Below the pieces are notes generated by a model. It worked only from the letters and a program-made list of their open reading frames with translations. It was not told the origin of the DNA and searched no databases. From NCBI RefSeq assembly GCF_000189635.1, contig NW_002476350.1, forward strand, positions 125,255-189,254: DNA of 64,000 nucleotides, written 5' to 3'. Made by a program: the position numbers and the translations under genes. How positions within the stretch are numbered: position 1 is the first letter of the stretch; every line of letters begins with the position of its first letter. Origin of the DNA: Tetrahymena thermophila SB210. Taxonomy: Eukaryota > Ciliophora > Oligohymenophorea > Hymenostomatida > Tetrahymenidae. This document shows, piece by piece, positions 1 to 11,500 of this stretch.

Positions 1-1
1 T

Positions 2-1210
2 GTAAGCAAGAATAAGAAAAAGAGCGAAAGAAACGATTCAAACACAGACATTTTAAGCGAAAATGACCAAAATAACATAGGTATTCCTAACAGATCTAGT
101 GTAGATAGCAAAATTTAGGATAAAGAAGAAATTAATAAATAAAAGATGAGCAAAAGCACAAATTTATTTGATAATGCACCAACTATTACCTTAAAGAATC
201 CTTTGTTGAAAAATGGAGGAGACTCAAAAAAGAAATTAGAAATTATCGAAAACTGTGTTGACCATCCTTTAAACAGAAAGCAAACAAGCTCGTGGAATAC
301 TTATTTCAAAGATTTAGAAATTTGGGATTTAATAGAAAAGGATACAAAAAGAACTAGAGCAGAATTTTACTTATAAAAGAATGAGTAAATACGCTTGTAC
401 AACGGATAGGTTGCTAAGCTCTTTAGGAAGTAAAACATGGCATCATTATAAAAGCCAATATCACAAAATAACATTTAGCTGTAAAAAACTTAATTATAAA
501 ATGATAATTCTAAAACTTAAGCAAAGCAAGAAGATAATATAGAATTTGAAGAATACAGATACGATGTTATTACTCGTATTCTTTTCCTTTATTATAAGAT
601 AACACCAGAAGATGCCAAAGTGAAATATGTATAAGGAATGAATGAAATCATTGGATTAATTTATTAGTGTTTTAGCTAGGACAATTCGCCCTATTTAAGG
701 TCTAAAGCTGAAAGTGATGCATTTTACTGTTTCTGCATTGTAATGACTAAAATAAAGGCTATGTTTAATTTTAATAAAATGGAGAATGAATCTTCCACAA
801 TTAAAACAAACTCATCTAAATAGCTTGACTCATATAAAATATATATTGATGCTTTCGTCGAGATGTTTAAAAAAGTAGACGTCTAACTATTCAATTACTT
901 GGCTTAAATTAATGTAGATCCGAGATTGTGCTGTCTGAATTGGATGATAGGATTCTTTTGTTAAAGCTTTGACTCGTAGAAAGCTATGCAAGTATGGGAT
1001 TGCCTTTTTATCTCTAATGATATTGTTGAATTTATCCCTTTTATTTGTACTTCTATCCTAATTATAAATAGAGATGAACTCATAGATAAATAACATTCAG
1101 AAATATTAATGAAATTGTAAAATATATAAGATATAAATTTAGACAAGCTAATGAAAATGGCTTTTAATTTGTATAACGAATATTCTCAAAAGATTAGCTT
1201 CGTCAGATGA
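2..1210 (+). CDS. TBC-domain Rab GTPase-activating protein (C-terminal part; start lies before the window)
   Basis: The frame is open from the first bases and ends in TGA, with many TAA/TAG codons read as Gln. It encodes a TBC domain, which speeds GTP hydrolysis by Rab GTPases in membrane traffic. The first finger motif is visible as IEKDTKRT (arginine finger, IxxDxxR), and the glutamine finger as YVQGMNEI. The helical remainder (Trp/Cys-rich segment near positions 930-960, then QVWDCLF) follows the usual order up to the C-terminus. The spacing between the two fingers is stretched by a Gln/Asn-rich insert. The arrangement, and a long hydrophilic segment between QGMNE and the C-terminal helices, most resembles TBC1D13-type proteins, but that subfamily call is an inference. 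No intron is needed in the visible part. The ATG at 146 is internal: the frame is open upstream of it, so the protein starts outside the window. Confidence 0.85.
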
Positions 1211-1836
1211 CGAAATAATTTATCAATTAAAAAAGTTAATTAGTTAGTTAATTTGTAGTAAATTTAATAAAAATAATATTTAAATTTAGTAGTTAGTATC
1301 TCGATCGATTATCGACTTTAATTGTTATAAAATGCTTTAAGCCTTAAAATTAAATTATTCTTATATATTAAAATTATTTATTCCTATATACTTACTTACA
1401 TAAATAAATTTCAAAGAAATAAAGCAATCAATTTATTTATTTATTTCATTTTATTATTGCTCACACAATTATCTAAAAATTTAGATTAATTATTTATTCT
1501 TAATGCAAATAATACTGTTAAAATCATTTATAGATAGATAATTTTCATTTTCCTTTTAATAATTGATATCCCCAACAAAATATTATTTGTATAAAAAACG
1601 ATAGAATAAATAAATATAATTTAACAATAATCAGAAACAATAATTAGAATTATTATGCAAGATTAACTAAACTTATTTTATTTATTTATTATGTATATAT
1701 ATAGTACTCTAAGGTACTGCCTTTTTCAAGGCTGCATACACGTATATTAATAAGGTTTATTATTAAGTAGTATGGTTTTCAACTGAATTTAAATATAACA
1801 CATAATGGGTTTATATTATTTAATCCTTCAACAAGA

Positions 1837-2100
1837 CAGATAGACAGACATTTAAATCAAATATAATGAGCATTTATTTGTTTATTTTTTTTAGTTTTTG
1901 TATTACTTTAATTTTATTTACTGGAAAATTTATCTTGGCTTTTATAATAAATAGAATAATTTTGGTTAAAAATATTCCAAATTAATAGAATAAGATTAAT
2001 TAATTAGTTAGGATTATATATTAATTTTGAGTTAGTTTATTGATTTATTAGTTTTGATTTGAGTTTTGAAAAGTATTTATTAAAAACAATATTTAATATT
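1837..2100. repeat. Direct repeat unit, copy A
   Basis: This segment shares an ordered series of near-identical blocks with 2231-2520: ATAAATCAAATATAATG-like start, TTTGTATTACTTTAATT, GGTTAAAAATATTCCAAATT, AATAGAATAAGATTAATT and TTTATTAGTTTT. The copies differ by small indels, mainly in simple-repeat stretches. It does not look coding. Confidence 0.75.
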
Positions 2101-2230
2101 TTTAATCAAAAAAATGAGTCTTAATAAAATTTATATCTATTGTAAGTATTTATTTTAAAATCATAAAGAGGTAGTTTGTTCAAAATATTAAATCATCTAA
2201 AAATTTATTTATTAATTAAATTAATTATAA

Positions 2231-2520
2231 AAGATAGATAGATATATAAATCAAATATAATGTACATGTGTTTATTTATTTATTTATTTTTAATAATCTT
2301 TGTATTACTTTAATTAATTTACAGGAAAATTGATATTGACTTTTAAAATAGAAAGATTTGGTTAAAAATATTCCAAATTAATAGAATAAGATTAATTGAT
2401 TAATTGATTAATTAGTTAGTTAGTATGGATTATATTAATTTTATTTTTGAGTTTGTAGATAGATTTATTAGTTTTAAATAATAATTTTAAAAAGTTTTGA
2501 AATACGTTTATTAAAATGGT
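2231..2520. repeat. Direct repeat unit, copy B
   Basis: Second copy of the unit at 1837-2100, in the same orientation and block order, with extra TTGATTAA and TTAG simple-repeat expansion. It ends about 30 bases from the stop codon of the cyclase gene, so it may overlap that gene's 3' UTR. Confidence 0.75.
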
Positions 2521-2548
2521 TAATTTATTTTTTAAATCATTCATTCAT

Positions 2549-5500
2549 TCATTAATCATCTTCGGTTTAAGTTTTATTAATAAAATCTCCTTGCTCTATA
2601 AAATAGCTTTTTACTTTTAGTGTTTAGTTATTTTCCTATTTGAAATTTGTAAGTTCTACTTCTTTATTTTCTTCATACCTGTACTCATTAGGGTAATGAT
2701 TTTCCAAAAACTTCTTTGTGTCTTCGCTTATGTTTATCCTTCCTAGTTACCCATTAGATTCCATTCTTTTAAATAAGAAGAATAATAGTTCTTTTATAAA
2801 TCTGCTATGATTAAAATAATATGTTACTTATTTGCAATAACAACATCTTTTCCAAAAATGTCATATCTTACGATGTTTGTACCAATAATACCTCCTAAAA
2901 CTTTTTCTCCCTTTAATTGAAATAAATTAATAAATAAATAACAAACTAAATAATAATTAATTGTTATTTACCAAGTGTATTCCTATTCTCATATTAACGC
3001 TTTTGAAATCTTCGTGCTCTCTTTTAATGTTCTCAATAACTTGAATCATTGAGAATCCCATTTAAATAACATTCTTGCACTCTTCTTGGTATTATCTGTT
3101 CTACTTATCGACAATACCAATGACAACATAGCAGTCTTTTAAGAAATGAATTAGAAAATTAAATTAATTTTATCAATAAATTATTTACCTCCAATGGTGT
3201 ATACTTTATAAACTTTGTGCTTTAAACAAAGCTAATCAAATGAAGTAAATAAGTTTCTCAACATTTTAACTACTTCTGATGGCTATTTGTTGCTCGAATA
3301 GCTTGTAAATCCAGCTATATCTGCAAATAATAGTGTGACTTTTTCTAGAGACTCGGATATTTCCTTATATTACTTCTTGTTTTGTAAGAACTAAGTTAAT
3401 ATATGCTTAGGTACTAAATATTTTAGTAGATTGTCCTTTTCAGATTTTTTGATTTCGTGAGCAATTAAATTGTTAAAGTTTTCTATTTTAACGTCCCACC
3501 TAACATAGCACTTATAAATTTCAAAGATAACTAAGATGCATATTTTTACCATATCTTCATACGATCCTGTATCATAAAAATTAGCCAACCATAACCCAAT
3601 AATCACCGAAGCATGAAGGAAAGTTTAGTTAAAGTGGATGAATGAAAATTCCTAAATCATATTTAGCACTATCAAATGCTCAATAAATATGATTCCCAAT
3701 ATACCTTAGTTGGATAAAAATTATCTTGATAGGACGATTGAATTTATATGACTAAACATCGCATAAAGATGCAAGACAATTTTATGTGTTAATACTCTAG
3801 AAGCTAGTTTAGGGATAAAAATTATGGCAAATAAGGCCACACCACATTCGATAGCCTTTAAAATTAGTAACAGAATTTATGCTTGTGTGCTCAGCAATTC
3901 TAGGTTCAAAAATACCACAATGATAACTAATAAATGAATACTAAACTAAAAGAAATGGCTCTTAAGTCCAAATTATTGAGTAGAGTCTGTCGAAGTACCG
4001 AGTTCGAATTTTTTTACAATATCATCGTTCCTGCCATTAAGATATCTCAAAAGATATTGAGACACTTGAAGTAAAGGCTCTGATGAGTATTACCCTTATT
4101 CTTTATCTTGCCTTTTTTAATTAGTTAAAACTATCGTGTCTTTCCTAGCTAAGGTATGTCTTTCTCTTTCTTCGAATTTCTTAGTTTCTGGTTCAATTTC
4201 TTCATCAAATATTTCCAAAGTATCTAATTTCTATTTCAAAAATAAGTAAGTAAGTAAGTAAGTAAGTAAATAAATAAATAAATAAGTATATTCTTTGTTT
4301 CATTTAATCTATTTATTACTTGAATTGCAAGAGTATTTTAAAGGGAATTTCTTGGCTGAATCAACATAGTCCTTGAATATCTCAGTTTTCTTTTGGCTTG
4401 GTTGGAGTTTGCACTATTGTTGCTTCCTATTTAAAATTTACCACTCTCGTTGTTTTAATTCTTAGCCTGTTAAAAAGAAGAATTGACTTCGTCATTAGCA
4501 ACTAACTCGCCAAGTTCATTATTCAAATCTGTAGAACTGACAAATGTTTTATTTTTTTTAGAAGCATTCCTCTAAACAGCACTCTTCCTTGAAATGTTAC
4601 TTAATTAATTATTAGGTTAGGTGTATTATATTTACTAATTAGAACTAGCTTATTGCTGAATTCCATTATCTAAAGAGTTTCTAAAACTCCTCAAAGACCC
4701 ACTTTATGCTGATAAATTTTGAGAATGCATAGAAACATTATTCAAATTATTTTTAGAGTGGAATCCTTCGCTATTTTTAGAAAACAGCTATTTATTGTTT
4801 AGCGAGTTTTTCTTACTATTCAGTGCATCATTATTAACTAAAATAATAAAATATATTTATTTAATTATTTATTTAATCGTTGTTTATTATAAAAATTACC
4901 TTTGATAATTGTATTTCTTATGTTCTCTGCAAGACTAAAAATTTTTAATATTCCTTTTCCTTTAGCTTCAACTTCCTTTTCTAAAAAGAGCCATTCAGTC
5001 TTTCCTAGACGACGGTGAGCTTCATATGAAAGAGAAATACGTTTTTCTTTGCACTTAGAGCATACTCTACTAGCAGTATTTACTGTATCTCCAATTAAAC
5101 TAAATTATGGTTTGTGAGCTCCTATAACACCTGCAATAACTTTTCCATAATGTATTCCGATTTTTACATCAGTTTGTTAATTATTTCCCCAAAAATACTA
5201 TTTGGCTTTGATTTGCATTTCCTGAGCTGCCAAAACGAGTCTTTCTGTTTCATTCTCAGTAAGAAGCATTTTTTATTGTCTTAATTTTTCTTCTTTAGTC
5301 AGTTTCAAACCAGCACAAGCCATATAAATTTTTCCTACAGTCTTTAAAATAAAAAAACTCTTAGCAAAATGATTTAAATTAATTAGTAAATTTTATTATT
5401 TTTAATTATAATTTTAAATGATTAGATACTTAGTTAGTTAGTAATTTTGTTTGTCAATAGAATGAAAAATAAAAATAAATTTTACTTCGATTTTTTGTAC

Positions 5501-8500
5501 TCCATACTCAACGCATATTTTATCAAATTATCTATATAAATTGTCTATCCATTTAATTAATTTAGTCTACTCTTCGTTGAGGATACTATCGAAATCACAG
5601 ATATCCAAGAAAAGGATTGCAACTTCTCCTTAGTCTTCTTCTATGCTTGCATTACCAGCTAATCAATTAATAAATTAATTAATTAGTTAGAATGAATGAA
5701 TGAATGATATATTTTGCTTAAAAATAAATAATGAATTTTACATGAATTAAATCTTGTTCTAACAAAAGGTGGAAGCAAATTGGCTAAGACATGATCCACT
5801 TCGTTTTCTTCGTATTTGATTCTGTTTTTTGTAGAGAAACTAATACGACGAGCCTTTTCTTGCATGTAAAAATACAAAAAGCTATGCAAAACGTAAAAAA
5901 TATAGGAAATTATAAATAGCAATTAATTTTTGGTTGTGCTTGAAACTCCGTTATTAAATTTAGAGCTCATGCTAATAGAAATCAAAACTCCAATTGTGTT
6001 AATTATGCAGACTGAATAAGAGAGAATAATTGGAGGAGGCACACTATCCCAATTGTAAATGGAAATAATAAAAGCACTACCGATCAAATCGATTTCAGTC
6101 TTTTTAAAGATAGAATAGAGGCCATAATTTACAATGACAAATGGTAGACAGTAATGATAAATAACGTTAACTAAAGTGGCTGAGTCTATTGAAAAGATTA
6201 ATGTTTTTTTAAAAACAATAGCAACTGAGACAAAAATTATAATAAACTAAATCAAAATTCTAGAATAAATCAAGAAGGAATTAAATATATAACTAGCTTC
6301 ATTAGTATCCCCATAACCAGTTAGACCTTAGACTGCTTCAATAATAGTTGAACTCATTAATAATATTGCTATAATTATCATTACAACTGCAAATTTTTAA
6401 GTGAAAATTTACATTCTAAATTCTTTATAATTTTTTTCAACCCTTAAATCATTGAATTATAAAGTAAATTTGCTCATATTCGAATAGCTGTCCACTTTTT
6501 GTGAAGGATCCAAGACTATTTTAAAAAAAAAAACAAAATTAATTTAATAAAAACTCTGAAAAAAAAAAATTTAAATTGTTTGTTACTTTTTCTTAAAAAT
6601 GGATCAATTTCTGTTTTTGTAAAAAGTTGTTTCAAAATCTAAGTGAGGAATTGCTAAGAAACTCTGACTTCGTGTACAGTTGATTTCATTTTATCAAAGA
6701 AAGTCTTAACTCTCTCAGGATTAAATCTATTAGTGTAGCTATTGAACACTTCCATGAATTATTCAGGAATGAAGTAATATCTGAAAAATTTAGTAAAGAA
6801 GTACTCAATAAAATAGATGGTGAGCATAATAAAGATAATAGAAAAAGATTGCAGCAGATTAAACAGATATGAAAAAATGTAAGGCTAGTTAGTTTGTTCT
6901 TCAACTACTTTGAAAATAGATGGAAGCAAGGAAATAATTATTTGAGTAAATATGAAGATTGTAGAAAGAACAATGCTTTATTGCATAGGACCAGCCATTA
7001 CAATAAAAATTAAAACAATGCCCATAACAAATGACATTATTCCCTAAGTGATTTCATAATCAATAAGTTTTCCATCAAGAGTGTAGTTACCCATAAGAGG
7101 ATTTTCAAGCAACAAAGAAGTTAAGAATGCATGAAAAGTAACAAATAGCATGCACTCCAAGAAATGAGACTTCATCCAGCTATTCTAATTTCTACGAAAT
7201 TTGTAAAATTCAGGACGTAGTCTTATGAGACAATTTTGTGGATTATTCTTAAAGGAAGAGAGTAAAATATAGAGAGATCCTATTGTTTGACTTGCATAGA
7301 TATTCAAAGTAATTTAATATCCCTTAACCAGGTCAGATTAGATTTGATAATTGTGCAATTGATAAAAGTAATTTAAAAACATGATGAAAATAATTAATTT
7401 AGTATTTGTAACAACCAAATATTGAAGTTTATCGCTGACTTCTATCGAATCATCGAAAATAAAGTCCCTCACTAGAGAAAAGTCTTTCAAAGTAACATCT
7501 CCGATGTAGCTTTAACATGTGCTCTAGCCTTTAATTAGGAATGAAAAATTACTCTGATTCATCATTTGACTATCCTTTGATCCATATCCAAAGCTGATCA
7601 CAGTGGTTTTTGAGTCTTTAGTCTTCATTTAAAAGAATATTTAAAAATAGGTTTTCATAAAAATGTATTTATTTACTTGTTAAATTAAAGAAATTAGAGA
7701 AGATTTAGAACTAGGACAAAAATTATATCCAAGTAAATTGTTGCAAACTAAGCACAAAAATTAGAAATGTGCTTTGAGATAGTCATTAGAAAGGATAACT
7801 TTTAACGAAGAACCGTCAACTAAAAGTGAAATTTTTTCTAACTTTTCTTAATCGCTTCCTGAGCCAGTTGAAATGTAAGAAGATCCCTTTCTTGAATTAT
7901 TTAAATTAGACATTCTTCTTTTGTATTGTTCTTTAGTTATTGCACGCATCGATTATCCTTAGCTAACTTTATTTCCACTTTCAGGTTAAAAATTCATTTC
8001 TTCTTCTTCAAGAATAAGATTTTGCAACAAGAAAAGGTGGTTTTTTATCTGATTATTTAAAATATTATTTAATTAATTAATTCAAAAAATAGATATTTGT
8101 TTGTTACTTAGTATTTTAGTTCTTCAACATTCGATTGATCGATTGTTAAAAAGGTAGTATCGTGGTGAATCATGTTGCTTTTGTATCCAGCTGCTAAAAC
8201 AGAGCTTTAAGAGTCAGCTGATATTAGCCAATTAACTATTCCTGCAGATTATAAAAGACTGACAAGCTCTTATGTTTTTGGTATCAGTTGCTGAGATAGG
8301 CACATAGATCCAAGAAACTCCATTCCTGTAGCGATTTGATCAGTATCTTGCTTCTGATCTAATTCTTTCATATTCTTTTTTGCAAAACATATCATTTTCA
8401 TTCCTCGAATTTATTAGCTATGCATATCTTTAAGTATAAGGTCTTTTTAAAATTTAGTTAACTAACACCTTGGCAATATTTCTTATGCAGAGCCTTTAAC

Positions 8501-11500
8501 AAATAGCTATAAATCTTTAGGTTCAAATTCAACAAATTATTAAAATTGGTTTTATTAATTTCCGTTGTTTGAAGTAGCATTTTTTTTACTGTTAAATTAA
8601 GATAAATTACTAGTAGCTGGGAGTAAAGAAATTAAATGTTTGTCATCTACTTTTACTAATATTCCGAAAAACTTCCTTGATTCATTAGGCAAATAGGTTT
8701 ATTTGACTTCGTATCTAATTATCTTTTCTTTATATTTAAGATCATAAAATTGCTTATGCTTGTAAAATCCTCCTCTTAAAAATGACAATCCTGATTTCTA
8801 GCTTAGTTCAAGTTAAGGTATTTCGTCTTTACTAGTAGGTTCTAATTTATATTTAGAATTATTAGCTTCTTCTTAATAATTAGGTCTATCATCGTTATCA
8901 TTTTCTTACACTTAATCTAGAATCCTTTCAGCTAATTTTTTAGTTTTTACCTATTTCAAAAAAATAATAAATTATTTAACGATCTTTAATGGTTATTAAT
9001 ATAAAAATATTTATCCAATAAACCAATTAATTAATCAATCAAACAAACAAACAAACATCTTTTAATATTGAAAATCATATTTTTTTCAAAATCTTCTTTT
9101 GCAAAATAAATGTTAAAAAGTGCTCATTTAATTTTATTGTTTTTTTGCTGAAAGTATTAACAAAAATATATTGAATTGCAAAGAAAAAATTATTTTGATC
9201 AAAAATGGTAAATTACGTTATGACAAAGAGCTAAAGCTTTGAAGAATTCAATTTTTATCATAGATTCCCTTTAGGTTGCATTTTAATTGTCAGTTAATGT
9301 TAGTAATTCAGTTAATTTATTTTTATCATCTAGTCTTGGTGGTCTAGTTTAAGGGTAAAAAGGATATAAGTAAAGATCTTTCCACCTAACTATCTCTCCA
9401 GTTTGAAACTAGTTTTGTCTATTGTGGTGAAATGATTAGTGAGTTGGATTATTCAATGTTGTCTAAACAAATTAATTTGGAGAGGTGAAAATGTTAAAAG
9501 ATCTGTTATGATTCAAGTTGCTCGATGGGGCACGCGTTTGTCTAGGAATTACTCCTCCAAAAAAGGACTTATTTATAGTTGATGGAGATGGGGAATTTGC
9601 AACATTTCCATAGTTTTTTAAAAAGCTTCCTTTGTCAGAATGCTGATTTCTTAATGAAATTTAAAATTCTTTATTTGGTATCTGGATGTTAAGTGGAGGA
9701 TGAAGAGTTTTTTATGGAGAATTAACTTTTAAATTAATATTTTCTGTGCTTGTTATGTTGTTTGTATTGTTAGGAATTTGTGAAGAAGCTTTGCGTCTTG
9801 GTTTTTATTTAACTACTTGTAAGTAAGAATCATTTTGTTTGCCATTAACTCTACCATTTTAGTTTTAATTTGAACCATTTGTTTGATAACGCTCCTCTGA
9901 CAAATTCTCGTTTTAAGAGTGATTATTGATGCTCTCTTTATGATTCGAGGTATTTACTTCCAGTCTTTTTAAATTTTTTTAGTTGTTATTTTTACATTTT
10001 TTATCTTTATTTTCGATTTCTTATTCAGGAATTTATTCTAGAGGATTTTTGTACTCTTAATCGTCTAAATTACCATTTATATTGATAGTGTGTAAATTTT
10101 TTGTAAAATTTAACAATGAGACATTATTTATTTCTTCCATATTTTGTTGGTCTGTTTTTTTATTAATAGGACTTCCAGCATCCAGTTAATCTATTTGAAT
10201 ATTTGCGTTTTTTACAGGAAAAGGTTTTTCTAATTAAAAGGAAGACAATTAATTCTAGCTTTCAATATGAAAATTATTATTGTATGTTTCGTTTTTAACA
10301 ACTGAGATATTCTTTTTATAAAAAAATAAAATTAATGTGGTTTTTCTATTTAATAGTTGTTACAATATTATTGAATTTATATTACCTTAATAGATTCTTC
10401 AGCAATAACTGGACTGCTATTATGAGAACTGTAACCGTTTGGTTTTATGTTAGATTCGTTGTTGAAAATCAGATTGGGTACAGCATCTGCATGCTCAGAT
10501 GCGTTGTCATGTTTTTGGCTATCTTCATAGCTAGTGTTATCGTTTTTATTTGTCTTAAAGTTAGAAACCATGGTATTGTCTTCTTTAAGTATAGACAATT
10601 GTTAATCATTGATATTGTATTAGATATTTTAAAGATTGTGTTTTGTTGATTTTAAACTGTTTAGAGTGTATTAGAGTAAACCATTGAAATTATTAGATTA
10701 ATTTTATATTGAAACATTTTAGATAGAAGTGTTAAATAAATTAGTATTGCTACTATTTGGGAAAATATTTTATATTATGTTTGCTTGGCTTCTATTAATA
10801 GGTGAAGAGTATCCATTCATACTAGTGAATTTGTTTTTGTTATTCCAGTTAAGAGATTCTTTTAAATGATTTAGGTTTAAGCTAATTTTTTCGTACATGC
10901 TACTTTAGTCTTCTTATTATGAGGTAGGTTACTTTTTACGTTCGTCTGTTTCATGGTCTTATATTTCACATGTTTCTTTTCTAAATACATTTTTATTTTG
11001 CTTTTTTTCATCTCTCTCTGAAGTTTTATTTTTCTGAGATGCCTTTGAATTACTACTTTCGTCATCATCACTGTCATATTCTATATTATTATTACTATTT
11101 TCATGTTACTTTCCTAAATCATTTATCTTCAATAGATTGGTATCCACTATTTATTTATTTATTTTATCTATCAATAATCAATAAAATTAAATATTAAAAA
11201 TACTCTAAGGAAAAGACTATGTTGAAATTTTCTTTTAAGCTTAACTATCTTTGCCATTAACTAAATAAGAATTAACTTAATTAGAGATGCCCTTTTAGAA
11301 CTGATTGGCTTAATTCATTGGAGAAGGAGAATCTAAATACTCATCTTCTTAAAGATTTTTCAAGCTCTATCTATAATTACTATGATCAAAAGCAGAGTAG
11401 AATTTATTATTTATATAAACTCCATTTATAATATCATTCTAATTAATAATAAAATAAGTTGTATTCACTTGCTTGTAAACAATACTATATATATTTGTAA

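Larger units (their letters stand above)
1211..2548. other. Intergenic region with a diverged direct duplication
   Basis: This AT-rich spacer separates the 3' ends of two convergent genes. It has no credible reading frame. Its main content is a duplicated unit (listed separately) and A/T-rich runs of TTTA and TTAG type. Confidence 0.7.

Noticed and set aside
10335..10649. Plus-strand hydrophobic 104-codon frame
   Set aside because: It is the reverse of the minus-strand Asn/Ser-rich insert of the cyclase gene, which is open in the correct frame and joined to recognisable domains on both sides.
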